NCBI RefSeq assembly: GCF_024758005.1
Contig: NZ_CP103288.1
Span: forward strand, 1,984,001 to 2,048,000
Direction: 5' to 3'
Length of the DNA: 64,000 nt
Origin: Pseudarthrobacter sp. NS4
GTDB taxonomy: Bacteria; Actinomycetota; Actinomycetes; Actinomycetales; Micrococcaceae
Positions 8,765 to 16,449 of the stretch are shown here, piece after piece. A model generated the notes under the pieces. It was not told where the DNA came from. It did not search any database and worked only from the letters and a program-made list of their open reading frames with translations. Positions within the stretch are counted from its first letter, which is position 1, and each line of letters opens with the position of its first letter. The translations under genes and the position numbers were made by a program.

Positions 8765-9178
8765 TCAGTATGAAATGAATGCCACGAGTTCGCCCACGCG
8801 GTCCTCGGGGTAATTCTTCGCAATGTCCGCCTGGCTGAGGACGCCCACCAGGTCGTGCCCGTCAATGACGGGGAGCCTGCGGACCTGATGGTCCTGCATG
8901 GTCCTGATTGCTTCCTCGATGGAATCGTCCGCGCCAATGGTGACCGGTTTGCCTTCACCCAGTTCGCCTGCCTTGACTGACCGCGGATCACCGCCCTCGG
9001 CCAGGCACTTCACCACGATGTCACGGTCCGTCACCATGCCCTTGAGCCGGTTATCCTCGCCGCAGATGGGAAGCGAACCGACGTCAAGATCCTTCATTTT
9101 GCGGGCTGCTGCTTCCAGGGTCTCGTTCTCGCCGATGCATTCCGCTCCGCCGGTCATGATTTCCCGTGCCGTTGTCAT
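8765..9178 (-). CDS. tandem CBS-domain protein, Hrp1-like
   Basis: 137 residues consisting of two CBS domains (about 5-62 and 70-135), opening MTTAREIMTGGAECIGENET. By memory of the family this is close to mycobacterial hypoxic response protein 1 (MTTARDIM..., PICGDDDRLHGMLTDRDIV), matching LPICGEDNRLKGMVTDRDIV here. CBS pairs usually sense adenine nucleotides or similar ligands; the exact role is unknown, though Hrp1 is DosR-induced in mycobacteria. AAGGAG lies 8 nt before the ATG at 9178. A stress or low-oxygen role is inference from homology only. Confidence 0.87.
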   Translation of the reverse strand: MTTAREIMTGGAECIGENETLEAAARKMKDLDVGSLPICGEDNRLKGMVTDRDIVVKCLAEGGDPRSVKAGELGEGKPVTIGADDSIEEAIRTMQDHQVRRLPVIDGHDLVGVLSQADIAKNYPEDRVGELVAFISY

Positions 9179-9283
9179 GGTGGTCTCCTTCGTGATGCCG
9201 TGCCGTGTCCCTGTGGGCTTGTTCGGGTGGCCATAGGAGTCGGTGCTGGTTGACGGCTCCGGAGCCAACCGATGAAAAAATGC

Positions 9284-9298
9284 TAAGCCTACTGATTA
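9284..9298 (+). repeat. outlying copy of the TAAGCNTRCTGA motif
   Basis: TAAGCCTACTGATTA resembles the two tandem copies at 9383 and 9405, about 100 bp downstream. Confidence 0.5.
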
Positions 9299-9380
9299 TG
9301 TCTGTCCAGAGTCTGCTCATAGGGCGCTTGTTGCGGCGGCTCCTGATCCTCCGGCTGTTCTTGCGTCCGGGCCGTCAAGT

Positions 9381-9424
9381 AGTAAGCTTGCTGAGCATTA
9401 CTAGTAAGCTTGCTGATTAATTGG
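9381..9424 (+). repeat. 22-bp tandem repeat, candidate operator or promoter array
   Basis: AGTAAGCTTGCTGA occurs at 9381 and 9403, exactly 22 bp apart, about two helical turns. The second copy runs into ATTAATTGG just before the small membrane-protein gene. The region is AT-rich against a very GC-rich background. A period of two helical turns would put bound proteins on one DNA face. The regulator is unknown. Confidence 0.6.
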
Positions 9425-9442
9425 ATGAGGGAAGCAGGGGTA

Positions 9443-9766
9443 ATGGGCACAGTACTTGGTGTCGCATGGTCGCTGATGATGACCACCGGCGGAGCCGCAG
9501 TGGCTGCAGGCGCTCCCTTCGGCGCTGCCGGCATGGGCGGGCAGTACCTTGCAGGCCACGTGCTCCTTGGGTTGGGCCTGGGCCAGCTGCTGGCCATGGT
9601 GCTGCGGTCTGCCGCCCGCCGGATCCTGAGGAATGCCCGCCCCCGTCCTGTTGGAACTTACGGAGATGGCGCCGTCCAGGCGCCGGAACCCCATTTGGCC
9701 ACCGTGACCGTCCTGCCTGTCCGGCAAGCATCAGTCCCGCCGCTCAGGGGCCGGCATGCCGCCTGA
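9443..9766 (+). CDS. small membrane protein of unknown function
   Basis: 107 residues. Two hydrophobic, Gly/Ala-rich stretches are visible: about residues 3-30 (TVLGVAWSLMMTTGGAAVAAG) and about 35-55 (YLAGHVLLGLGLGQLLAMVL), suggesting two membrane segments, followed by an Arg-rich C-terminal tail. No family recognised. ATG 9443 is chosen because CAGGGG precedes it; ATG 9425 is the alternative. Its 3' end overlaps the next gene by 11 nt, so the two are probably translationally coupled. The 22-bp repeat immediately upstream suggests dedicated regulation. Confidence 0.6.
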   Translation: MGTVLGVAWSLMMTTGGAAVAAGAPFGAAGMGGQYLAGHVLLGLGLGQLLAMVLRSAARRILRNARPRPVGTYGDGAVQAPEPHLATVTVLPVRQASVPPLRGRHAA

Positions 9767-10352
9767 CCCAGCACAATCCCCACGGCCCGGCGAGACACGC
9801 TCCAGAGCGGGGCGCCGTATCCCGGCAACCGCTGCAGCGCTGGCGGCCGCGCTTGCCGTGGCGGTCGGCGTCACCGCTTTTGGCGGCCTTCGAGTCCCGG
9901 ACTCCGACGAAGGCACCCTCCGCGGCTTCCAGATCCGGGTCCTGAGCATCACCCAGGCGGCAGCGGAAAACAGGATGGACGGAGCGCTGGCCGCGCTTCA
10001 GGCGCTGGAGACGGACCTGGATTCGGCAGCGCGCGATGGCCGGATCTCAGCGCCCCGGCTGCGCGGCATCGAAACGGCACTGGAAGCGGTGCGGGCAAAC
10101 ATTGCGGGCCAGATGGCTTCCCAGGCGCCGGCCGCCGGAACAGCCCCAGTCGAGGACACACCTGCAGCGGCGGGAACTTCGGGGGCCGCCCCCGCCGAGG
10201 CGACCGTGCCGCAGTCCCAGCCCATCCAACCGGTAGCCGAGGAGCCCGCCCCGTTACCCCAGCCGGTACCGGTCCCTGTGCAGCAGGAGGAGCAGCTTCC
10301 GGATGCAGCGAAGGAAGCCAGGGGGAAAGGCAAGGGCCAGGGCAAGCCCTGA
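9756..10352 (+). CDS. membrane-anchored Ala/Pro-rich protein of unknown function
   Basis: 198 residues. A single hydrophobic segment (about 22-42, AATAAALAAALAVAVGVTAF) follows an Arg-rich N-terminus, consistent with a signal anchor. A short helical domain (about 55-125) comes next, then a Pro/Ala/Glu/Gln-rich low-complexity tail ending in a basic GKGKGQGKP. This looks like an extracytoplasmic linker or wall-associated protein, but no family is recognised. ATG 9756 overlaps the end of the upstream membrane-protein gene. Confidence 0.6.
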   Translation: MPPDPAQSPRPGETRSRAGRRIPATAAALAAALAVAVGVTAFGGLRVPDSDEGTLRGFQIRVLSITQAAAENRMDGALAALQALETDLDSAARDGRISAPRLRGIETALEAVRANIAGQMASQAPAAGTAPVEDTPAAAGTSGAAPAEATVPQSQPIQPVAEEPAPLPQPVPVPVQQEEQLPDAAKEARGKGKGQGKP

Positions 10353-10428
10353 CCGGATCCCCTCCGGCGGCCTGCCTGGCCGCACGCCTCCCGAAGATCC
10401 CGAACGCCTCCCGAAGAGAAGGGACCGG

Positions 10429-10434
10429 CAGAAT
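10429..10434 (+). promoter_or_regulatory. possible leaderless -10 of the HrpB-type helicase gene
   Basis: CAGAAT, one mismatch from TAGAAT, ends 6 nt before GTG 10441, which has no clear ribosome-binding site. Confidence 0.35.
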
Positions 10435-10440
10435 GGACTG

Positions 10441-13083
10441 GTGACTTCTTCAAACGGCCGGGACCGGCTCCATGCCGGGAAATCTTTTGACCTTGGTGCC
10501 ATCGGCGCCGGCCTGGCGTTCGCAGGCTCGCTTCCGGGCCTGAGGGAGGCACTGGCAAACGGTCCCGCGGCCGGCGCGGCAGTGGTGCAGGCGCCGCCGG
10601 GTACCGGCAAGACCACTCTCGTTCCGCCGTTGGTCGCGAATCTCGTTGCCGGCGCGGGCCGGGTAGTGGTCACCCAGCCACGTCGGGTGGCTGCCCGTGC
10701 CGCTGCCCGGCGCCTCTCCGCCCTGGATTCCGGCGCGGCTGGCGGCCGGCTCGGCGGCCGCGTCGGGTACACCGTGCGCGGTGAACACCAGGCAGGGCCG
10801 GGAACCCTCGTTGAATTCGTGACGCCGGGCATCCTCCTGCGCCGGCTGCTGGCAGACCCCGGCCTTGAGGACGTTGCGGCCGTCGTCCTGGATGAGGTCC
10901 ACGAGCGGGGACTCGAGACGGACCTGCTGATGGGCATGCTGGCCGAAGTCCGCGAGCTCCGCGGCGACCTGGCCGTCGTCGCGATGTCCGCGACACTGGA
11001 CGCGCCCCGCTTCGCCGCCCTGCTGGGGAATCCCGACGGCGGTCCCGCGGCTCCCGTCATCGACTGCCCTTCGGTGCTCCATCCCTTGGAGGTGGAATGG
11101 GCGCCAGCGCCAGGCCCACGGCTGCACAACAGGGGAGTGTCGCGCGCCTTCCTGGACCACCTCGTAACAACGGCAGCGGGCGCCCACACCCGGGCGCTGG
11201 CGGAGGACACTTCCGTGGATGCCCTGGTCTTCGTCCCCGGCGCGAGGGAAGTGTCGCAGGTGGCAGCAGGGCTTCGCGGCCGCCTGGGAAGGGACATCGA
11301 TGTGCTGGAGCTCCACGGCCAGGTGGCCGCCGCCGACCAGGACCGGGCAGTGTCCGGACGACGGCCGGGGGAGAAGCCCCGGATCATCGTCTCCACCGAC
11401 CTTGCCGAATCCTCCCTCACTGTGCCGGGCGTCCGGCTGGTCATCGATTCCGGCCTTACCCGCGAACCCCGCCGGGACGTTGGCCGCGGAATGAACGGCC
11501 TGGTGACAGTGTCCTGTTCCCGGGCCTCCGCGGACCAACGGGCAGGCCGGGCCGCCCGGCAGGGCCCGGGCACAGTGGTCCGCTGCTACACCCAGCAGGC
11601 TTTCGGCGCGGCCCCGGCCCACGTCACTCCGGAAATCAAAGTCGCAGACCTGACCGGAACCGCGTTGACGCTGGCCTGCTGGGGATCGCCGGGTGGAGAA
11701 GGACTGCCCTTGCCGGACATGCCGCCCCGGCAGGCGCTGGACGATGCCATCGAGGTCCTGAGGGAACTCGGGGCCCTGTCGCCCGACGGCCACGCCACCC
11801 CCACCGGCCGGATCCTGGCCGGAATCCCTGCCGACCCCCGGCTGGCGCGTGCCTTGCTGGACGGCGCAGCAGCCACCGGTGTCCGGGAAGCCGCGGAGGT
11901 AGTGGCCGCTGTTGCAGGCGACCAACGCGCTCCCGGCGCTGACCTCCCGCGCCTTCTTGCCCAGCTCCGGGGCGACCCCGGGCCCGCCGGGCGTCGCTGG
12001 GCGGAGGAGACCAGGCGGCTGCAGGCCCTTGCCCGGGACGCTGGAACCCCCGCCTCCGCTCCCGGCCTCTCCGCCGGTGCAGCCGGCACCGAGGTGGTTG
12101 GCGCCGTCGTCGCCCTGGCATTCCCTGACCGGGTGGCCCGCCTCGTGCCTGGCGGGGGACCTGCACGCTACCTGCTGTCATCCGGGACACGGGCCGGCCT
12201 GCCGGCGGGAAGCACCTTGTCCGGGTACGAATGGCTGGCCGTGGCCGAAGTCTCGCGGGCGGAGGGCCGGGATTCTGCGGGGACGGGCGCCGTCATCCGT
12301 GCGGCGGCACCGCTCAACCCCGAACTTGCCGAAGCAGCCGCCTCCCGCCTTGTTACGGACACCGTGGAGGCGCACTTCGTCCAGGGGCGGGTCACCGCCC
12401 GGAAAGTCAGGCGCCTGGGCGCCATCATCCTTGCCGATACTCCTGTCCGTCCCTCGCCCGCGGAGGGCAGGACCGCAGTGGCCCGCGCCCTGCAGAAAGA
12501 GGGCCTTTCCGCGCTGGAATGGTCGACGGCGGCCGCGGCCTTGCGTCGCCGCCTTGCCTTCCTGAACCGGGAGCTGGGGGCACCATGGCCGGACGTCTCG
12601 GACGATGCCCTCATGCTGCGCATTGATGACTGGCTGGGCCCCGAACTCGAATCGCTGGCGGCGGGAGGCAGCATCGCAGCACTGGACCTCATCCAGCCGC
12701 TGCGCCGCCTCCTGCCCTGGCCTGAGGCCGGAAGGATGGACGAGCTTGCTCCGGAGTGGCTGGAGGTGCCCAGCGGCTCACGGATCCGGATCGACTACCC
12801 ACAGCCGGACGAAGAAAATGCACCGCCGGTGGTGGCTGTCAAACTGCAGGAGTGCTTCGGCCTTGCAGCTTCGCCGCGGCTGGTCAGCGGCAGGGTTCCG
12901 GTCCTCTTCCACCTGCTGTCACCGGCCCGCCGGCCATTGGCCGTGACCGATGACCTGACGTCCTTCTGGTCCGGGCCCTATGCGCAGGTCCGCGCGGAGA
13001 TGAGGGGCCGCTATCCCCGGCACCCGTGGCCGGAGGATCCCTGGACCGCCCCCGCCACAGCACGGACCAAGCAGCGAAAGTAG
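10441..13083 (+). CDS. hrpB: ATP-dependent DExH RNA helicase HrpB-type
   Basis: 880 residues. Walker A/motif I is QAPPGTGKTT (GTGKT at 54-58). Motif II is DEVH at 151-154 within VVLDEVHERGLETD, motif III is AMSATLDA, and motif VI is QRAGRAARQGPG. The long C-terminal region (about 500-880) matches the HrpB-specific extension, including LEVPSGSRIRIDYP near residue 778. The family is DEAH-like 3'-5' RNA helicases; the cellular role in actinobacteria is poorly defined. GTG 10441 is taken as start because the family begins shortly before motif I; longer open frame upstream runs back into the preceding gene. Confidence 0.9.
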   Translation: MTSSNGRDRLHAGKSFDLGAIGAGLAFAGSLPGLREALANGPAAGAAVVQAPPGTGKTTLVPPLVANLVAGAGRVVVTQPRRVAARAAARRLSALDSGAAGGRLGGRVGYTVRGEHQAGPGTLVEFVTPGILLRRLLADPGLEDVAAVVLDEVHERGLETDLLMGMLAEVRELRGDLAVVAMSATLDAPRFAALLGNPDGGPAAPVIDCPSVLHPLEVEWAPAPGPRLHNRGVSRAFLDHLVTTAAGAHTRALAEDTSVDALVFVPGAREVSQVAAGLRGRLGRDIDVLELHGQVAAADQDRAVSGRRPGEKPRIIVSTDLAESSLTVPGVRLVIDSGLTREPRRDVGRGMNGLVTVSCSRASADQRAGRAARQGPGTVVRCYTQQAFGAAPAHVTPEIKVADLTGTALTLACWGSPGGEGLPLPDMPPRQALDDAIEVLRELGALSPDGHATPTGRILAGIPADPRLARALLDGAAATGVREAAEVVAAVAGDQRAPGADLPRLLAQLRGDPGPAGRRWAEETRRLQALARDAGTPASAPGLSAGAAGTEVVGAVVALAFPDRVARLVPGGGPARYLLSSGTRAGLPAGSTLSGYEWLAVAEVSRAEGRDSAGTGAVIRAAAPLNPELAEAAASRLVTDTVEAHFVQGRVTARKVRRLGAIILADTPVRPSPAEGRTAVARALQKEGLSALEWSTAAAALRRRLAFLNRELGAPWPDVSDDALMLRIDDWLGPELESLAAGGSIAALDLIQPLRRLLPWPEAGRMDELAPEWLEVPSGSRIRIDYPQPDEENAPPVVAVKLQECFGLAASPRLVSGRVPVLFHLLSPARRPLAVTDDLTSFWSGPYAQVRAEMRGRYPRHPWPEDPWTAPATARTKQRK

Positions 13084-13236
13084 CGTCCCTCCGGGCTCTT
13101 TTCATCCCCGCCCGTCGGTTGGGTGAGAACAACGATACACATCCGAAACGTCGCGTCGACGTGCTGAAACATGCTGTGGCTACGCTCGGTGGTACGTGGA
13201 CAGCGTGGTCCATACCCCACATGGAAGGACATAAAG

Positions 13237-13389
13237 ATGTTTCTCTTGAACAGCCTGAACCTTTTGCTCGACGGCCGGCGCAGCGATGACAACCGGTCCT
13301 ACAACGGAGGCAGCGGAAAGACCGATTCTCCCGAAGGCCAGCTCACGTCCACAGCCTGGGAGGGCTGGTGGCACGAGGAAGCAGCTTAG
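13237..13389 (+). CDS. 50-residue small protein, hypothetical
   Basis: A short gene opening MFLLNSLNLLLDGRR, with a GGAAGGAC ribosome-binding site ideally placed before ATG 13237 and codon use like its neighbours. It has an amphipathic or hydrophobic start, a polar Gly/Ser centre, and a Trp-rich acidic end, WEGWWHEEAA. No family recognised. It sits alone between hrpB and a convergent hydrolase gene, preceded by about 150 bp that could carry its promoter. Confidence 0.5.
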   Translation: MFLLNSLNLLLDGRRSDDNRSYNGGSGKTDSPEGQLTSTAWEGWWHEEAA

Positions 13390-13424
13390 CTGTACTTAGC
13401 CGGCCGGAACCGGACTGGCTTGCT

Positions 13425-14102
13425 TTAGCCGGCGGCCCGGATAAACTCAGCCACCGGTGCCGCCAGCGAGGCCCCGACCTCGCCGGCCTGGCGTTTGACG
13501 CCTGCGACGCCGAAGGAATGATCGCCGCCCTCCACCCACCGCAGCTCGGCGGACGGCCCGAGGCGTGACACCACATCCTCCAGGATGTCCGGCGTGGCGA
13601 AGGTGTCACGGGTGCCCTGCAGGAACAGCATGGGCGTGGTCATCCCGTACAGGTGCTCGTCCCGCAGCTTTTCCGGTTTTCCCGGCGGGTGCAGGGGGTA
13701 CCCGAGGTAGATGAGTCCGGCAGCCGCCATGCCTTCCGACACGGCCATGGATGCCATCCGGCCGCCGAAGGATTTGCCCGCAGCCCACAGGGGGCCGGAG
13801 TCCCCATGGTGTGCTGCCCGCTCCCCGGCAGCGGCCATCGCCGCGCGCCAGGCAGCGATGGCAGCCGGGGGACGGTCCGGGAATTTGCGTCCGGCTTCGC
13901 GGTAGGGGAAGTTGAACCGCAGGGTTGCGACGTCCAGGGAGTTCAGGGCGTTCGTGAACCCGGACAGGAAGGGATGTTCCATTCCGGCCCCGGCACCATG
14001 GGCAACCACGACCGTGGCCCAGGGATTTTCCGGGCGGGCATAGGCTGCTGAGACCGTGACCTCGCCAACGGCAAGCGGAAAGTTGGTTTCTTGGGCGGGC
14101 AT
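13425..14102 (-). CDS. alpha/beta-hydrolase of the KANL3/Tex30-like family
   Basis: 225 residues with an alpha/beta-hydrolase layout. VVVAHGAGAGMEHPF is the oxyanion region, GKSFGG (nucleophile Ser near residue 111) the elbow, GTRDTFAT the acid strand and GGDHSFG the catalytic His near residue 195. The family is related to dienelactone-hydrolase-like and KANL3/Tex30 proteins with unknown substrates. GGAG lies upstream of ATG 14102. The gene is divergent from the LigD-type polymerase gene. Confidence 0.82.
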   Translation of the reverse strand: MPAQETNFPLAVGEVTVSAAYARPENPWATVVVAHGAGAGMEHPFLSGFTNALNSLDVATLRFNFPYREAGRKFPDRPPAAIAAWRAAMAAAGERAAHHGDSGPLWAAGKSFGGRMASMAVSEGMAAAGLIYLGYPLHPPGKPEKLRDEHLYGMTTPMLFLQGTRDTFATPDILEDVVSRLGPSAELRWVEGGDHSFGVAGVKRQAGEVGASLAAPVAEFIRAAG

Positions 14103-14159
14103 GACTCCATCATGCCGGACGGGCGGATGGAAATCCGTCCGCCCGCTAACGGCGGGGTG

Positions 14160-14165
14160 TACGTT
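14160..14165 (+). promoter_or_regulatory. -10 element of the LigD-type polymerase gene (leaderless)
   Basis: TACGTT, six bases, then ATG 14172, with no ribosome-binding site. Confidence 0.5.
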
Positions 14166-14171
14166 GTCCCC

Positions 14172-15194
14172 ATGGCGAGCGAACAGACCACCATTAAAGT
14201 CCCGGGTCCCGACGGCGAGCGGGAGATGCGGATTTCCAGCCCCAGCCGCGTCCTTTGGCCGGACCTGGGCCTCACGAAACTGGACCTGGCCCGCTACCTC
14301 TGCGACGTGGGCGGGGCGTTCATTGCCGCGAACGGCGACCGCCCGGTGGCCTTGCAGCGATACTCGGGCAATGTGGACGGTGAGCAGTTCTTCTCAAAGA
14401 ACCCGCCCAAAGGGACCCCTGACTTCATCCGCTCGGTCAAGGTGGTCTTTCCGAGTGCCCGGTCCCATCCCATGCTGGTGCTCGACGAACCCGCGGCCGC
14501 CGTCTGGGCCGCACAAATGAACACAGTAGTCTTCCATCCCTGGCCGTCCCGCGCCGGAAACCCTGATAACCCGGACCAGTTGCGGATCGACCTGGATCCG
14601 CAGCCCGGGACGGACTTCGACGATGCAGTCCCGGCGGCCCTGGTGCTGAAGGAGGTCCTCGCCGAGGCGGGGCTCGAGTGCTTCATCAAGACCTCAGGAA
14701 ACCGCGGCCTCCACGTTTATGCCCCGATTGAACCCACCCGGGAATTCCTGGATGTCCGGCACGCAGTGATCGCCGCTGCCCGGGAAGTTGAGCGGCGGAT
14801 GCCTGACAAGGTGACCACGGCGTGGTGGAAGGAAGAGCGGGGCCAGCGGATTTTCCTTGACTTCAACCAGGCCAACCGGGACCGTACCATCGCCGGTGCC
14901 TACAGCCCCCGGGCCCTGCCACACGCCCCGGTGTCCTGCCCCATCACCTGGGACGAGCTGGAGAACGCCGACCCCAAGAACTTCACCATCCTCACCGTCC
15001 CGGAACGGCTTCGGACGGCAGGGGACCCTTGGGCGGACTTCCACAAGAATCCGGGAAACATAGACACCCTGCTGGAGTGGTGGGAGCGGGACAGCGAGGC
15101 CGGCCTCGGCGAGCTGCCGTTTCCGCCGGACTATCCCAAGATGCCCGGGGAGCCGCCCCGGGTCCAGCCAAGCCGGGCCAAAAAGCAGGACTGA
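14172..15194 (+). CDS. LigD-type polymerase/primase (PolDom) protein
   Basis: 340 residues covering only the archaeo-eukaryotic primase-like polymerase domain found in LigD. Catalytic Asp pair D-x-D is in RIDLDPQPG (near residue 140). SGNRGLHVYAPI carries the conserved GLH nucleotide-binding His, and IFLDFNQANRDRTIAGAYS the third Asp. No ligase or nuclease domain is attached, as in mycobacterial stand-alone PolD proteins. It may add ribo- or deoxynucleotides during end-joining or gap repair. No ku or ligase gene is in the window, so the NHEJ link is inference. ATG 14172 is chosen from the -10 spacing and family start. Confidence 0.87.
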   Translation: MASEQTTIKVPGPDGEREMRISSPSRVLWPDLGLTKLDLARYLCDVGGAFIAANGDRPVALQRYSGNVDGEQFFSKNPPKGTPDFIRSVKVVFPSARSHPMLVLDEPAAAVWAAQMNTVVFHPWPSRAGNPDNPDQLRIDLDPQPGTDFDDAVPAALVLKEVLAEAGLECFIKTSGNRGLHVYAPIEPTREFLDVRHAVIAAAREVERRMPDKVTTAWWKEERGQRIFLDFNQANRDRTIAGAYSPRALPHAPVSCPITWDELENADPKNFTILTVPERLRTAGDPWADFHKNPGNIDTLLEWWERDSEAGLGELPFPPDYPKMPGEPPRVQPSRAKKQD

Positions 15195-15220
15195 CGGACG
15201 CCGGGACTTAGCGGACGCTA

Positions 15221-15841
15221 CTACTGGAAGCGGGAGGGGTCGCCGGCGCCCCGCCGGACCACCTCTGCCACGCCGCTGGAAAAATCAACCACCGTGGTGG
15301 GCTCAGCGCCGCAATCGCCGGCATCGATCACTGCGTCCACCTGATTGTCCAGCCGCTCCTTGATGTCCCACCCCTGGGTCAGCGGGTCCTCCTCGTCGGG
15401 CAGCAGCAGGGTGCTGGACAGCAGCGGCTCACCCAGTTCCGCCAACAGCGCCGAAACCACCCGGTTGTCCGGGATCCGGACGCCCACGGTTTTCTTCTTC
15501 GGATGCAGGAGGCGTTTGGGAACCTCCCTGGTGGCCGGAAGGATGAACGTGTAGCTTCCGGGCGTGACCGACTTGATGCTGCGGAATACGTCATTGCCAA
15601 TGTTCACGAACTGACCAAGCTGGGCGAAGTCCCGGCAGACCAGGGTGAAATGGTGCTTGTCATCCAGCTCGCGGATGCTCCTGATCCTGTCCAGGGCTTC
15701 CCTGTTACCCATCTGCGCGCCCAGCGCGTAGCAGGAGTCCGTGGGGTAGGCGAGCAGCCCGCCGTCGAGCAGGATGCGCACCGCCTGGGTGATAGCCCGG
15801 GGCTGGGGGTCCTGCGGATGAACATCGAAGTATCTGGCCAT
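15221..15841 (-). CDS. yciO: YciO-like Sua5/YrdC-fold protein
   Basis: 206 residues, aligning from memory almost end to end with E. coli YciO: YFDVHPQDPQPRAITQAVRI, YPTDSCYALG, HHFTLVCRDFAQL, TPGSYTFILPATREVPKRLL and EPLLSSTLLLP. The fold binds nucleotides and RNA-like ligands. True TsaC/Sua5 enzymes make threonylcarbamoyl-AMP for tRNA t6A and use a K-x-R/S-x-N set. Here the SxN position reads SSTLLLP, as in YciO, so t6A synthesis should not be assumed. A TAGGCT hexamer 7 nt before ATG 15841 suggests leaderless transcription. Confidence 0.88.
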   Translation of the reverse strand: MARYFDVHPQDPQPRAITQAVRILLDGGLLAYPTDSCYALGAQMGNREALDRIRSIRELDDKHHFTLVCRDFAQLGQFVNIGNDVFRSIKSVTPGSYTFILPATREVPKRLLHPKKKTVGVRIPDNRVVSALLAELGEPLLSSTLLLPDEEDPLTQGWDIKERLDNQVDAVIDAGDCGAEPTTVVDFSSGVAEVVRRGAGDPSRFQ

Positions 15842-15848
15842 GACTCCG

Positions 15849-15854
15849 AGCCTA
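15849..15854 (-). promoter_or_regulatory. -10 element of yciO (leaderless)
   Basis: TAGGCT on the minus strand, seven bases, then the ATG at 15841. Confidence 0.5.
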
Positions 15855-15977
15855 CGTTCCCCGGGGCCCGGCCCGCACTAAGGTTCCCCGGAAACCCCTA
15901 CCAGCGCGCCCTTCTTTGGGGCAGGATGTTGTTTGGTTCCAACCATGCCAGTCCCCTCTTCCCAAGGAGAACAAGCC

Positions 15978-16409
15978 ATGCCGACCGTCCTTAACCCCTA
16001 CCTCAGCTTCCGTGACAACGCCCGCGAGGCTATGACGTTCTACCAGTCCGTTTTTGGCGGGGAACTGCGGGTCAGCACTTTCGGGGAGTACCAGGCCAGC
16101 GAGGATCCTGCGGAAGGGGACAAGGTCATGCATGGCATGCTGACCACGCCGCACGGCCTGGTCCTGATGGGGGCCGACACTCCCAACGGCATGGAGTACA
16201 CCCCCGGATCCTCCATCTCCATCTCCCTTAGCGGCGAGGACGAGGCGGAACTCCGCGGCTACTACGACAAGCTGAGCGACGGCGGCTCGGTCACGGTCCC
16301 GATGGAAAAGTCGCCCTGGGGTGACATCTTCGGAATGTGCACGGACCGCTACGGCGTCGCCTGGCTGGTGAACGTCAACGCTGCGCAGGGCACCACGGGC
16401 GCGCCCTGA
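15978..16409 (+). CDS. VOC-superfamily (PhnB-like) protein
   Basis: 143 residues with two beta-alpha-beta-beta-beta modules: PYLSFRDNAREAMTFYQSVFGGELRVSTFGEY at the N-terminus, and KSPWGDIFGMCTDRYGVAWLVN near residue 115. This is the glyoxalase/bleomycin-resistance/PhnB family, which includes metal-dependent and non-catalytic members; the substrate is unknown. AAGGAG precedes ATG 15978 with good spacing. It is divergent from yciO and converges on the methyltransferase gene. Confidence 0.88.
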   Translation: MPTVLNPYLSFRDNAREAMTFYQSVFGGELRVSTFGEYQASEDPAEGDKVMHGMLTTPHGLVLMGADTPNGMEYTPGSSISISLSGEDEAELRGYYDKLSDGGSVTVPMEKSPWGDIFGMCTDRYGVAWLVNVNAAQGTTGAP

Positions 16410-16449
16410 TTCCGCTGAACGCGCCCGGCTTCCTGCCTGGTTCCCGGAT

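Noticed and set aside
15221..15841. L-threonylcarbamoyladenylate synthase (Sua5/TsaC) function
   Set aside because: Same fold, but the sequence follows YciO and lacks the S-x-N pair.
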